Positions 35,033-44,211 of a stretch of DNA of 64,000 nt are shown piece by piece (position 1 is the first letter of the stretch; each line of letters begins with the position of its first letter). Made by a program: the position numbers and the translations under genes. The notes below the pieces were generated by a model. That model saw nothing but the letters and a program-made list of their open reading frames with translations, was not told the DNA's origin and ran no database searches. Origin of the DNA: an uncultured Paracoccaceae bacterium (GTDB lineage Bacteria; Pseudomonadota; Alphaproteobacteria; Rhodobacterales; Rhodobacteraceae); assembly GCA_947494445.1 (NCBI GenBank), contig CANLVD010000001.1, positions 620,001-684,000 of the forward strand, given 5' to 3'.

Positions 35033-36457
35033 TCAGCCGGTGGCCGAGCCGCCGACGGTCAGGCCGCCGATCATCAGGGTGGGCAGGCCGACGCCCACCG
35101 GAACCCATTGGCCGTTCTTGCCGCAATTGCCCATGCCGGGATCAAGAGCCATGTCATTGCCGATGCCGCGCACATGTTTGAGTGAGGTGGCGCCATCGCC
35201 AATGAGGGTCGCGCCCTTGACCGGGTTGAGGACCTTGCCGCCTTTGACCCGGTAGGCCTCGGTGCAGGAGAAGACGAATTTCCCGTTGGTGATGTCGACC
35301 TGCCCCCCGGCAAAGCCCACTGCATAGATGCCATCCTTGAGATCGGCGAGAATGTCGGCAGGTGCGCTGTCGCCGCCAAGCATGAAGGTGTTGGTCATGC
35401 GCGGCATGGGGCGATGGGCGTAGGACTGGCGGCGGCCGTTTCCGGTGGGTTCCACCCCCATGAGGCGGGCGTTCTGGCGGTCCTGCATGTAGCCCACGAG
35501 CACGCCGTCATCGATCAGCACATTGCGGGCACTTGGCGTGCCCTCGTCATCGACGGTGATCGAGCCGCGGCGGTCGGGGATGGTGCCGTCATCAACAACG
35601 GTGACGCCCCTGGCCGCGACCTGCTGGCCGAGAAGGCCCGCAAAGGCGGAGGATTTCTTGCGGTTGAAATCACCCTCAAGCCCGTGGCCCACGGCCTCGT
35701 GCAACAGGATCCCGGGCCAGCCGGGGCCAAGCACGACATCGAAGACGCCTGCAGGTGCCGGTTCGGCCTTGAGATTGACCACAGCGATGCGCAACGCCTC
35801 ACGGGCAAGGTCCTGCCAATGTTCGGGCTTGATCAGGGAGGCCAGACCATAGCGCCCGCCACCCCCTGCCGAGCCGTTTTCGCGCCGCCCATCCTGTTCG
35901 ACGATGACGGAGACATTGATCCGGGTCATCGGGCGGGCATCGGTGGTGCGCAGACCGTCGGGGCGCAGGATCTCGACCTCCTGCATCGAGGCGGCAACCG
36001 AGGCTGAGACCTGCACGACGCGCGGATCGAGCGCGCGGGCGAAGGCATCGATTTCGCGTAAAGTGTCGACCTTGACCGGGAAGGTCGCGTCATCGAAGGG
36101 GTCGGCATCGGTGTAGAGCTTGCGATTCGTGGCCTGAGGCGCCTTGGCCAGCGTCGCACCGCCATCACCCACAGCCAGACGCGCGGTTTCAGCCGCACGT
36201 TTCAGGGAGCTTTCGGAAATTTCCGTGGAATGGGCATATCCGGCGGTTTCCCCGCGCACGGCGCGCAGGCCAAAACCCTCGGCAGCGTCGTAATTTGCAG
36301 TCTTGAGGCGGCCATCATCGAACATGAGTGATTCTGATCGCCGGCGTTCGAGAAACAATTCGCCATCATCCGCGCCGTCTGTCGCGGATTTGAGGACGCT
36401 GAGCGCGGTCTCTTCGTCGATCATCGTCTCAAAGGGGCGGAATCTCTCGTCTGTCAT
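35033..36457 (-). CDS. tldD: metalloprotease TldD
   Basis: TldD is the catalytic half of the TldD/TldE metalloprotease, which trims unstructured peptides and matures some ribosomal peptides. The 474-residue protein has the zinc motif HEAVGHGLEGD (HExxxH) in the middle, PGWPGILLHEAVGHG context, the QSYAHRPMPRMTN segment and the C-terminal SCTEAYRVKGGKV. AGGAG lies five bases before the ATG at 36455-36457. An in-frame extension to 37459 is antisense to ctaC and is rejected. No TldE/PmbA partner is seen in the window. Confidence 0.95.
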   Translation of the reverse strand: MTDERFRPFETMIDEETALSVLKSATDGADDGELFLERRRSESLMFDDGRLKTANYDAAEGFGLRAVRGETAGYAHSTEISESSLKRAAETARLAVGDGGATLAKAPQATNRKLYTDADPFDDATFPVKVDTLREIDAFARALDPRVVQVSASVAASMQEVEILRPDGLRTTDARPMTRINVSVIVEQDGRRENGSAGGGGRYGLASLIKPEHWQDLAREALRIAVVNLKAEPAPAGVFDVVLGPGWPGILLHEAVGHGLEGDFNRKKSSAFAGLLGQQVAARGVTVVDDGTIPDRRGSITVDDEGTPSARNVLIDDGVLVGYMQDRQNARLMGVEPTGNGRRQSYAHRPMPRMTNTFMLGGDSAPADILADLKDGIYAVGFAGGQVDITNGKFVFSCTEAYRVKGGKVLNPVKGATLIGDGATSLKHVRGIGNDMALDPGMGNCGKNGQWVPVGVGLPTLMIGGLTVGGSATG

Positions 36458-36643
36458 GCTGGCTCCTGCCGGTTGCGTATGCGATTGTGCACGTAAGAGG
36501 CGGCTGAATGCCGCGCTCTGTGACCATTGTATGCAAGTATGGTTTGTGTATGGTCCGTTGCAAGAGCGGCGCGGTCGGTTTAAGGCCACGTCCAAGGGTA
36601 CGACGGCACTTAAATGCTGCCACCAACTGACGGGATAGATGAG

Positions 36644-37507
36644 ATGCGGATTGGATCGATTGTTGCGGGTCTGGGCTCGGCAATGGCTCTCTTGGGGACA
36701 CCGGCCGGTGTTTTTGCGCAAGAGGTGCTGGGAGAGCTTGAGTCTGTAGGTAAACCCTGGGCCAAGGGCGTGGCCTTTCAGCCTGCAGTGACCGAGATCG
36801 CACGCGACATTCACTGGCTGGACAACATGCTGCTGATCGTGATCACGCTGATCACGCTGTTCGTGACCGCGCTGATTGCCTGGGTTGTGATCCGCTACAA
36901 TGCGAAATCGAACCCGAATGCAGGCACATTCACCCATAACTCCGTGATCGAAGTGATCTGGACCGTGGTACCGATTGTCATTCTGATCGTGATCGGTGCG
37001 TTCTCGCTGCCTGCGCTGTTCAAGCAGCTGGAAGTGCCCGAGCCGGATCTGACGATCAAGGCGACCGGATACCAGTGGTATTGGGGATATGAGTATCCCG
37101 ACAGCGAGTTTGCCTTCGACAGCTACATGCTGGCCCGCGATGAATTGGCTGAATACGGCTATGCCGATGACGAGTTCCTGCTGGCGACCGATACCGCCGT
37201 GGTGGTGCCGGTGGGCGCTGTCGTGAAGATGCAGGTGACCGGTGGTGACGTGATCCATTCCTGGAAGATCCCGGCTTTTGGCGTGCACATCGATGCGGTT
37301 CCCGGTCGTCTGAACGAGACCTGGTTCAAGGTCGAGCGGGAGGGCATCTATTTCGGACAGTGTTCCGAGCTGTGCGGCAAGGACCATTCCTACATGCCGA
37401 TCACGGTCAAGGCTGTCAGCCAGGAGAAATACGATGCCTGGCTTGAGGAAGCTGTGCAAGAGTTCGCGGGCACTATGCCGGCCATCACTGTTGCATCGGC
37501 TGACTGA
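36644..37507 (+). CDS. ctaC: cytochrome c oxidase subunit II (CuA)
   Basis: This subunit of the aa3-type oxidase accepts electrons from cytochrome c. The 287-residue precursor has a signal peptide ending VFA near residue 25, two membrane helices (about 61-83 and 102-124), the YQWYWGYEYP electron-entry segment, and the CuA ligands His205, Cys240, Glu242, Cys244, His248 and Met251 in CSELCGKDHSYMP. The ATG at 36644 gives the signal peptide start; one ten codons earlier is possible. It is the first gene of a cta block; subunit I (ctaD) is not in the window. It is divergent from tldD across 186 bases. Confidence 0.97.
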   Translation: MRIGSIVAGLGSAMALLGTPAGVFAQEVLGELESVGKPWAKGVAFQPAVTEIARDIHWLDNMLLIVITLITLFVTALIAWVVIRYNAKSNPNAGTFTHNSVIEVIWTVVPIVILIVIGAFSLPALFKQLEVPEPDLTIKATGYQWYWGYEYPDSEFAFDSYMLARDELAEYGYADDEFLLATDTAVVVPVGAVVKMQVTGGDVIHSWKIPAFGVHIDAVPGRLNETWFKVEREGIYFGQCSELCGKDHSYMPITVKAVSQEKYDAWLEEAVQEFAGTMPAITVASAD

Positions 37508-37512
37508 CGCGG

Positions 37513-38469
37513 ATGACGGATGCGGCCTGGATAAGCGGTGAACCGGCGCGGGAAGCGGAGTTTCGGGACTATTACGAGCTTCTGAAACCGCGTGTCATGC
37601 GGCTGGTGGTGTTTACGGCTGCTGTTGGGTTGCTGACGGCTCCGGGGATGGTGCATCCGGTCATCGCATTTGCAACGATCCTGTGCATTGCAGTGGGTGC
37701 GGGTGCATCTGGTGCGCTGAACATGTGGTGGGACGCCGATATTGACGCGGTGATGGGGCGTACGGCCAAGCGGCCGATCCCGTCGGGCCGGGTTTCGGGC
37801 GATGAGGCGCTGGCCATTGGGCTTGCACTGTCGGGCTTTTCGGTTGCGTTCCTGTTCCTGTTCGGCAATGCGCTGGCCGCTGGTCTGCTGGCCTTCACGA
37901 TCTTCTTTTACGCTGTGATCTACACGATGTGGCTGAAACGTGCGACACCGCAGAACATCGTGATCGGGGGGGCTGCTGGTGCGTTCCCGCCGGTGATCGG
38001 CTGGGCTGTGGTCACGGGCAACACCTCCATCGAGCCATGGCTGATGTTCGGCCTGATCTTCATGTGGACGCCACCACATTTCTGGGCGCTGGCGCTGTTC
38101 CGCAACGATGACTACACCGATGCTGCCGTGCCGATGCTGCCTGTCATCAAGGGCACGCGGGCGACCCGCAATCAGGTCTGGTGGTATTCGCTGGCGCTTG
38201 CGCCGGTTGCGATCCTACCGGCCTTCACGCAAGTGGGCGGCCCGGTCTATCTGATTGCCGCAACCGTGCTGAATGTGATGTTCCTGAGCGGTGCGTGGAA
38301 AATCTATCGCCGCAATGACGAGGGTGCACGGGCCGACAAGTTCAAGGTAGAGAAGAAGTTCTTCGGCTTCTCCATCCTGTATCTGTTCCTGCATTTCGTT
38401 CTGCTTCTGCTTGAGGCGGCGCTGAAAGCCGTGGGTCTGGTGATATCCGGCTGGCCGGTGATCCTATGA
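37513..38469 (+). CDS. ctaB: protoheme IX farnesyltransferase (heme O synthase)
   Basis: CtaB (CyoE) joins a farnesyl group to heme b to make heme O, the precursor of heme A for the oxidase. The 318-residue UbiA-family protein has about nine helices, the first aspartate motif NMWWDADIDAVMGRTAKRP, and the loop KRATPQNIVIGGAAGAFPP. It begins six bases after ctaC and overlaps the next small gene by four bases, showing tight coupling with subunit II and the assembly factors. Confidence 0.96.
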   Translation: MTDAAWISGEPAREAEFRDYYELLKPRVMRLVVFTAAVGLLTAPGMVHPVIAFATILCIAVGAGASGALNMWWDADIDAVMGRTAKRPIPSGRVSGDEALAIGLALSGFSVAFLFLFGNALAAGLLAFTIFFYAVIYTMWLKRATPQNIVIGGAAGAFPPVIGWAVVTGNTSIEPWLMFGLIFMWTPPHFWALALFRNDDYTDAAVPMLPVIKGTRATRNQVWWYSLALAPVAILPAFTQVGGPVYLIAATVLNVMFLSGAWKIYRRNDEGARADKFKVEKKFFGFSILYLFLHFVLLLLEAALKAVGLVISGWPVIL

Positions 38470-38663
38470 CCAAGAACGGCATCACCCCTGACACCCATGA
38501 GATCTACGGGCGGCGCAAGACCCGCAACATCGGCGTTGGTGTCATGCTGATCGCCACGGTGGGCATGATCTTCGCGGTCACCATCGTGAAACTGTCCGAT
38601 GGCGTGAACATTCAGGGCTATGACCACACATTCGAGACCACACCGGGCGAGGGGGAGCGATGA
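38466..38663 (+). CDS. small single-helix protein of the cytochrome c oxidase cluster
   Basis: A 65-residue protein with a basic N-terminal segment (YGRRKTRN) and one membrane helix (about residues 22-42, IGVGVMLIATVGMIFAVTIVKL), ending in a short periplasmic tail. It is coupled by 4-base overlaps to ctaB upstream and ctaG downstream. Small ORFs at this place are common in Rhodobacteraceae cta clusters and are taken to be assembly or stability factors. I cannot name a proven function. Confidence 0.78.
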   Translation: MTKNGITPDTHEIYGRRKTRNIGVGVMLIATVGMIFAVTIVKLSDGVNIQGYDHTFETTPGEGER

Positions 38664-39247
38664 GCGTTGCTGCCAAGCGCAATACGGCTGTAAAGCTGGT
38701 CGGCATCGTGGTTGTCATGGCCTCGCTGTCTTTTGCTGCCGTGCCGTTTTACGACTGGTTCTGCCGGGTGACCGGCTATGGCGGACAGACCAATACAGCC
38801 GAGGCGCAAGCGTCAGATGTGATTCTCGACCAGACCATGTCGGTGCGTTTTGACGCCAATGTGGAACGCGACATGCCATGGTCGTTCAAGCCGATGCAGC
38901 GCGAGATGACCGTGCGGCTGGGCGAGACCGGACTGGCCTTCTACGAGGCCACGAACCTGAGCGACAAGCCGATTGCAGGCACCGCAAGTTTCAATGTGGC
39001 CCCCTATTCTTCGGGCAGCTATTTCACCAAGATTGCCTGTTTCTGCTTCGAGATGCAGGTGCTGCAACCCGGTGAGAGCGTGCAGATGCCCGTGACCTTC
39101 TACGTGGCCCCCGAGATCATTGACGACGCGGAAGCCAAATACGTCAACCAGATCACCCTGTCCTACACATTCCACAAGACAGACCTGCCAGAAGAGGTGA
39201 CCCAGCTTGACACCGGGGCCGCGCTGGCAGAGACAACAGTAAACTGA
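38660..39247 (+). CDS. ctaG: cytochrome c oxidase assembly protein CtaG (Cox11 family)
   Basis: CtaG/Cox11 inserts copper into the CuB site of subunit I. The 195-residue protein has one N-terminal membrane helix (about 11-29), the family start [14 protein letters not shown] with a conserved Cys, and the copper-binding CFCFEMQ motif in the periplasmic beta domain, followed by [10 protein letters not shown]. It overlaps the small gene before it by four bases, and ctaE follows after 40 bases. Confidence 0.96.
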   Translation: MSVAAKRNTAVKLVGIVVVMASLSFAAVPFYDWFCRVTGYGGQTNTAEAQASDVILDQTMSVRFDANVERDMPWSFKPMQREMTVRLGETGLAFYEATNLSDKPIAGTASFNVAPYSSGSYFTKIACFCFEMQVLQPGESVQMPVTFYVAPEIIDDAEAKYVNQITLSYTFHKTDLPEEVTQLDTGAALAETTVN

Positions 39248-39287
39248 CGACAAGAGCGAACGACGCCGTTTGAGGGAACTTAAGACC

Positions 39288-40097
39288 ATGGCTCACGAGA
39301 AAAACCACGACTACCACATTCTGGCACCGAGCATCTGGCCATTCGTAGGTGCCGTTGGCGCCTTCGTGATGCTGTTTGGCGGCGTGTTGTTCATGAAGGA
39401 TCATTCCAACCCGTGGATGATGCTGATCGGTCTGGCGCTGGTGCTTTACACAATGTTCGCCTGGTGGTCCGAGGTCGTCGTTGAAAGCAAGGTCGGCGAT
39501 CACACACCGGTGGTGCAGATCGGTCTGCGCTACGGCGTGATCATGTTCATCATCTCGGAAGTGATGTTCTTTGCCGCATGGTTCTGGTCGTTCTTCAAGC
39601 ACGCCATGTACCCGATGGGCGAGATTGCCGGCACCGAGGTTCTGGCCGCACAATGGCCCCCTGTGGGCATCGAGACGTTTGATCCCTGGCATCTGCCGCT
39701 GATCAACACGCTGATCCTGCTCTGCTCGGGCTGCGCCGCAACATGGGCGCACCATGCGATTGCCCATGACAACGACCGCAAGAGCCTTGTCTGGGGTCTG
39801 GCACTGGCCATCGGTCTGGGCGTGATCTTCACCATTACGCAGGCCTATGAGTACAGCCATGCGGCCTTCGGCTTCTCCGGCAACATCTACGGCGCGAACT
39901 TCTACATGGCGACCGGGTTCCACGGCTTCCACGTGATCATCGGCACGATCTTTCTGGCGGTCTGCCTGCTGCGCGCGCTGAAGGGCCATTTCACGCCCGA
40001 GAAGCACATCGGCTTTGAAGCGGCTGCATGGTACTGGCACTTCGTTGATGTGGTGTGGCTGTTCCTCTTTGCGGCGGTCTATGTCTGGGGTGGCTGA
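39288..40097 (+). CDS. ctaE: cytochrome c oxidase subunit III
   Basis: Subunit III stabilises proton uptake and carries no metal. The 269-residue protein has seven predicted helices and the family features [13 protein letters not shown] at the start, the [13 protein letters not shown] segment with the conserved Glu, HAMYPMGE, and the final [18 protein letters not shown]. The ATG at 39288 has GAGGGA about ten bases upstream; an ATG-like start six codons before it would include that site. A strong terminator follows at 40121-40151. Confidence 0.97.
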   Translation: MAHEKNHDYHILAPSIWPFVGAVGAFVMLFGGVLFMKDHSNPWMMLIGLALVLYTMFAWWSEVVVESKVGDHTPVVQIGLRYGVIMFIISEVMFFAAWFWSFFKHAMYPMGEIAGTEVLAAQWPPVGIETFDPWHLPLINTLILLCSGCAATWAHHAIAHDNDRKSLVWGLALAIGLGVIFTITQAYEYSHAAFGFSGNIYGANFYMATGFHGFHVIIGTIFLAVCLLRALKGHFTPEKHIGFEAAAWYWHFVDVVWLFLFAAVYVWGG

Positions 40098-40120
40098 CGC
40101 CGCCAGAGCCTGAAAGATCA

Positions 40121-40151
40121 AAGCGCGGGCCATAGAGCCCGCGTTTTTATT
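40121..40151 (+). terminator. rho-independent terminator after ctaE
   Basis: CGCGGGC (40124-40130), loop CATAGA, GCCCGCG (40137-40143), then a T-run from 40144. It ends the ctaC-ctaE unit. The SURF1 start codon is only 12 bases further on, so SURF1 must depend on read-through or on a promoter inside this region. Confidence 0.9.
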
Positions 40152-40162
40152 GGAGAGCCCTG

Positions 40163-40822
40163 ATGCGCAAATTCCTCGCACCCTTGGTGATCGGTCTGGG
40201 TGGCGTTGCCATCCTGATCACGCTGGGCCTGTGGCAGGTGCAGCGGCTTGGCTGGAAAGAGGCGCTGATTGCCGAGTTCGAGGCCAAGCGCACGGCGTCA
40301 CCGGGCGCGTTGCCAGCGGTTGCGGATGAGGCGGATGCCTATCTGCCGGTGCGGGTGCACGGCACGTTTCAACCCGGCGAGGTGCATGTGCTGACCAGTG
40401 CAAAACCGGGGGGACCGGGGTTTCGGATCATTGCGCCTTTTCGCAGTGTTGACGGGCGCCGGGTGATGGTGGACCGGGGCTATGTGCCCGAGACCCAGAA
40501 AACCGACAACCGCCCGCTGAACACGGTGATCGTGGAGGGGCATCTGCTCTGGCCCAAGGAGACCGACAGCTTCACGCCGGAAGCCGATGAGACCAAGAAC
40601 ATGTGGTTTGCCCGCGATGTGGCGCTGATGGCCGATGCGCTGGAGGCCGAGCCATTGCTGGTCGTTGCAAGCAGGCCGACAGGGCCCGGCAGCCCGCGCC
40701 CCTTGCCTGCGACAGCGAATTTTGCAAACAACCATCTGCAATATGCGATCACATGGTTTTCACTGGCCGTTGTCTGGGCGGGCATGTCGCTGTATTGGGT
40801 TCTGCGCTTGCGTCGCGTCTGA
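40163..40822 (+). CDS. SURF1 family cytochrome c oxidase assembly protein
   Basis: SURF1 proteins help heme A insertion into the oxidase. The 219-residue protein has the expected helix at each end (about residues 6-24 and 194-213), LGLWQVQRLGWKEALI after the first helix, a central periplasmic domain with PGFRIIAPF, VMVDRGYVP, and NNHLQYAITWFSLA before the last helix. GGAG lies nine bases before the ATG. It is separated from ctaE by a terminator and is followed after 13 bases by thrC, so it forms the first gene of the next unit. Confidence 0.92.
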   Translation: MRKFLAPLVIGLGGVAILITLGLWQVQRLGWKEALIAEFEAKRTASPGALPAVADEADAYLPVRVHGTFQPGEVHVLTSAKPGGPGFRIIAPFRSVDGRRVMVDRGYVPETQKTDNRPLNTVIVEGHLLWPKETDSFTPEADETKNMWFARDVALMADALEAEPLLVVASRPTGPGSPRPLPATANFANNHLQYAITWFSLAVVWAGMSLYWVLRLRRV

Positions 40823-40835
40823 CAGGAATTTGGCA

Positions 40836-42221
40836 ATGAAATACATCTCGACCCGTGGAACCGCTCCTGCGCTGAGTTTCGAGGAGGCGATGCTGACCGG
40901 GTTGGCACGCGACGGCGGCCTGTATGTGCCCGAAAGCTGGCCACAGATGAGCACGGCCGAGATCGCGGCGCTGGCCGGTCTGAGCTATGAAGAGGTGGCT
41001 TACCGGGTGATGCGGCCTTTCGTGGGCGAGACCTTCACCGACGACGCGTTTCGCGGGATCATCGAGAGGGCCTATGCGGTCTTTGGCCATGCGGCGCGCT
41101 GCCCGCTGGTGCAGATCGAGCCAAATCACTATCTGCTGGAACTGTTCCACGGACCGACGCTGGCGTTCAAGGACGTGGCCATGCAGTTGATCGGGCAGAT
41201 GTTTCAGGTCTCGCTCAGCCGCTCGGGCCGCCGGGTGACGATTGTGGGCGCGACCTCGGGCGATACCGGGTCGGCGGCGATCGAGGCATTCAAGGGGCTG
41301 GACGCGGTCGATGTGTTCATCATGTACCCCCATGGGCGGGTGTCCGAGGTGCAGCGGCGGCAGATGACCACGCCCGTTGAGGACAACGTGCATGCGCTGG
41401 CCGTTGCGGGGGATTTCGACGATTGTCAGGCCCGCCTGAAGGACATGTTCAACGATTTCGAGTTCCGCGACGAGGTGGGGCTGGCGGGTGTGAATTCCAT
41501 CAACTGGGCGCGGGTGCTGGCGCAGGTGGTGTATTATTTTACCTCGGCCGTATCGCTGGGCGCGCCGCACCGTCCGGTCTGCTTTACCGTGCCGACGGGC
41601 AATTTCGGGGATATTTTCGCGGCCTATGTGGCCAAGCGGATGGGTCTGCCGATTGAGCGGCTGGTGATTGCGACCAACCAGAACGACATTTTGCACCGGA
41701 CCCTGCAGACCGGTGCGCATGAGAAGGCGGGGGTTAGGCCCTCGATCTCGCCCTCAATGGACATTCAGGTCTCGTCGAATTTCGAGCGGCTGGTGTTCGA
41801 TCTTTACGACCGCGAGGGCGGGGCTGTGGCGCAATTGATGGATGCGCTGAAAACCGACGGGCGGTTTGACCTCAGCCAGGGCGCGCTGGCGCGGTTGCGT
41901 GATGAATTCGACAGCGGACGGGTCTCGGAAGAGGAGTGCTCAGCCGCGATCCGTGACGGGTTTGCCAGTTTCGGCGAAGTTCTGTGCCCGCATTCGGCCA
42001 CCGGTGTGAAAGTGGCACAGGATCATCTGGGCGCGGTTCCGATGATCACGCTGGCCACGGCCCATCCGGCCAAATTCCCGGCCGCCGTGAAGGATGCAAC
42101 CGGCATCCACCCTGACCTGCCACAGCGGATGGCCGATCTGTTTGACCGCGATGAGCGGGTGACCCCTGTAGACAATGACCTTGCTGCCATCGAGGCAGTT
42201 ATCCGAAAGGCACGTGCATGA
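40836..42221 (+). CDS. thrC: threonine synthase
   Basis: ThrC converts O-phosphohomoserine to threonine with pyridoxal phosphate. The 461-residue protein starts MKYISTRGTAPALSFEEAML, carries the PLP lysine in HGPTLAFKDVAMQ (Lys112), and GATSGDTGSAAIEAFKG for phosphate binding; length fits the long (class 2) form found in proteobacteria and yeast. AGGA is nine bases before the ATG. A longer in-frame reading overlaps SURF1 and is rejected. It overlaps the M16 peptidase start by four bases, an arrangement common in Rhodobacterales. Confidence 0.96.
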   Translation: MKYISTRGTAPALSFEEAMLTGLARDGGLYVPESWPQMSTAEIAALAGLSYEEVAYRVMRPFVGETFTDDAFRGIIERAYAVFGHAARCPLVQIEPNHYLLELFHGPTLAFKDVAMQLIGQMFQVSLSRSGRRVTIVGATSGDTGSAAIEAFKGLDAVDVFIMYPHGRVSEVQRRQMTTPVEDNVHALAVAGDFDDCQARLKDMFNDFEFRDEVGLAGVNSINWARVLAQVVYYFTSAVSLGAPHRPVCFTVPTGNFGDIFAAYVAKRMGLPIERLVIATNQNDILHRTLQTGAHEKAGVRPSISPSMDIQVSSNFERLVFDLYDREGGAVAQLMDALKTDGRFDLSQGALARLRDEFDSGRVSEEECSAAIRDGFASFGEVLCPHSATGVKVAQDHLGAVPMITLATAHPAKFPAAVKDATGIHPDLPQRMADLFDRDERVTPVDNDLAAIEAVIRKARA

Positions 42222-43480
42222 CTGAACAGCTTCACACCCTCGCAAATGGCATGCGCATCGTGACCGAACATATGCCGGGTCTGGAAAGCGCATCCATCGG
42301 GATCTGGGTGGCGGCAGGCGGGCGCAACGAGACGCCTGCGCAGAACGGCATCGCGCATTTTCTGGAGCATATGGCCTTCAAGGGCACCGCGCGCCGCTCG
42401 GCCCTGCAGATTGCCGAGGAAATCGAGGATGTGGGCGGGTTCATCAACGCCTATACCAGCCGCGAGATGACGGCCTATTACGCGCGTGTTCTGCGTCAGG
42501 ATGTGCCGCTTGCGCTGGATGTGATTGCCGACATCCTCACCAGCCCGGCCTTTGACCCGCGCGAAATCGAGGTCGAGCGGGGAGTGATCCTTCAGGAGAT
42601 CGGCCAGAGCCTTGATACGCCGGATGATGTGATTTTCGACTGGTTGCAGGAAGTGGCCTATCCCGATCAGGCCATCGGGCGGACCATTCTGGGACCGACC
42701 GAGCGGGTGAAGGCGTTTTCGGCGGATGATTTCCGCACCTTCGTCGGCCAGCATTACGGGCCCGAGCAGTTGATCCTGTCGGCAGCCGGTGCGGTGGATC
42801 ACGACGAGATCGTGAAGACCGCCGAGGCACTGTTTGGCGGGATTGCCCGGCGTTCGGCACCTGCACCGCAGGAAGCAAGCTATCTTGGCGGGATGCGCCG
42901 GGAGATAAAGGATCTGGAGCAGGCGCATTTTGCGCTCGCCCTGCCGGGACCGGCCTATGGCGATCCCTATTTCTATGCGGCTCAGGTCTATTCCGGTGTG
43001 ATGGGGGGTGGCATGACCTCACGTCTGTTTCAGGAAGCGCGTGAGAAACGCGGGCTGTGCTATACGATCTTTGCGCAGGCTGGCAGCTTTTCGGACAGCG
43101 GCATGATGACGATCTATGCGGGGACAAGCGGGGCACAGATCGCGGAGTTGACGGAAGTGACGGCGGATGAGCTGCGCCGGGCTGCCGGTGACATCTCGGA
43201 GCGTGAGGTGATGCGGGCACGGACCCAGATGAAGGCGGGCATGATGATGGGGCTGGAAAGCCCGTCGGCGCGTGCCGAGCGGATGGCGCGGGCGCTGTCG
43301 ATCTGGGGACGGGTGCCGCCTTTGAGCGAAACCGTCGAGAAGATCGACGCGGTCACAGCCGAGCAGGTCCGGGCCTTTGGCGAGACGCTCTTGGCTGATC
43401 CCAAACCGGCGCTGGCACTATACGGTCCGGTCGAGGGCGCACCCGATCTGGACGCGCTGAAGACCCGGCTGGCGGCCTGA
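42218..43480 (+). CDS. M16 family zinc peptidase, mitochondrial-processing-peptidase-like
   Basis: The 420-residue protein belongs to the pitrilysin clan. Its inverted zinc motif HFLEH (47-51) with a later Glu in the EIEVERGVILQEI stretch marks it as the active type, like the beta subunit of mitochondrial processing peptidase. The glycine-rich segment GGGMTSRLFQEAREKRGLCY matches the substrate-binding loop of that family. There is no signal peptide, so a cytoplasmic or membrane-side role is likely. It is coupled to thrC by a 4-base overlap, with no known functional reason. The natural substrate is unknown. Confidence 0.93.
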   Translation: MTEQLHTLANGMRIVTEHMPGLESASIGIWVAAGGRNETPAQNGIAHFLEHMAFKGTARRSALQIAEEIEDVGGFINAYTSREMTAYYARVLRQDVPLALDVIADILTSPAFDPREIEVERGVILQEIGQSLDTPDDVIFDWLQEVAYPDQAIGRTILGPTERVKAFSADDFRTFVGQHYGPEQLILSAAGAVDHDEIVKTAEALFGGIARRSAPAPQEASYLGGMRREIKDLEQAHFALALPGPAYGDPYFYAAQVYSGVMGGGMTSRLFQEAREKRGLCYTIFAQAGSFSDSGMMTIYAGTSGAQIAELTEVTADELRRAAGDISEREVMRARTQMKAGMMMGLESPSARAERMARALSIWGRVPPLSETVEKIDAVTAEQVRAFGETLLADPKPALALYGPVEGAPDLDALKTRLAA

Positions 43481-43489
43481 GGCGGGCGC

Positions 43490-44074
43490 TTGTTCCTGCG
43501 CAAACCCACCCCGGTCGTGCCGACCGCCCGGCTGAGCCTGAGGCCGCCGAAGATGGCGGATCATCTGCATTGGGTGCGGTTGCGGCAATCCAGTGCGGTG
43601 TTTCTGGAAGCCTGGGAGCCGGTGCGCAGCGACGACCAGTTTTCGCGCCGGGCGTTTCGCAACCGGGTCTATTGGGCGACGCGCTCCATCGAGCAGGGCC
43701 GCGCGGTGCCGTTTTTTCTGGAACGCCGGAGCGATGGCGCGCTTCTGGGCGCGATCACGCTGGACAATATCCGGCGCGGCCCGGCGCAGGCGGCCACTGT
43801 TGGCTATTGGATCGGCGCGGCCCATGCCCGCGAAGGTTTCATGTCGGAAGCCTTGCGCGCGGTGGTGCATTTTGCCTTTACCGAGTTGGATCTGAGCCGG
43901 GTCGAGGCGGCCTGCCTGCCCGAGAACAAGCCCTCACGCGGGTTGCTGGAGGGCTCGGGCTTCAAATACGAGGGCGTGGCACAGTCCTATTTGCAGATCG
44001 CGGGCCGGTGGCGGACCCATGTGCTTTATGCGAACCTGCGCAATGACCGGCGGGGCCGCACAGACGCTGTCTGA
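43490..44074 (+). CDS. GNAT-family N-acetyltransferase, RimJ-like
   Basis: The 194-residue protein has the layout of RimJ/RimL enzymes: TARLSLRPPKMADHLHWVRL at the start, GYWIGAAHAREGFMSEALRAVVHFAF for acetyl-CoA binding, and EAACLPENKPSRGLLEGSGF. The start is TTG at 43490, needed to keep the first strand; GGCGGGCG precedes it. An ATG at residue 22 would remove part of the domain. RimJ acetylates a ribosomal protein, and this protein is often placed there by homology, but a specific substrate is not shown. It lies nine bases after the M16 gene. Confidence 0.87.
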   Translation: MFLRKPTPVVPTARLSLRPPKMADHLHWVRLRQSSAVFLEAWEPVRSDDQFSRRAFRNRVYWATRSIEQGRAVPFFLERRSDGALLGAITLDNIRRGPAQAATVGYWIGAAHAREGFMSEALRAVVHFAFTELDLSRVEAACLPENKPSRGLLEGSGFKYEGVAQSYLQIAGRWRTHVLYANLRNDRRGRTDAV

Positions 44075-44099
44075 GCCACGCGGGGCGGGCGTTGGTATC

Positions 44100-44122
44100 T
44101 GAGTATTTGGGGAAAATCGAAG
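44100..44122 (+). repeat. dispersed intergenic repeat, AAAATCGAAG subtype
   Basis: The element begins TGAGTATTTGGGG and ends AAAATCGAAG, two bases different from 34941-34963. It lies in the 137-base gap after the RimJ-like gene. Confidence 0.7.
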
Positions 44123-44211
44123 CAGCGGGTTGGTGGGGTCCGTCTGGACCTGTTCAAGCGCGCGCTGCGGGCTATCATCTTGGGAAACGCCTTTTTGAAC
44201 AGGAGATTTGC

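Noticed and set aside
36458-37459. Extension of the tldD reading frame to a 808-residue protein
   Set aside because: The extra 334 residues are antisense to ctaC and rich in His, Gln and Asp without family features; a good ribosome-binding site and the normal TldD start are at 36457.
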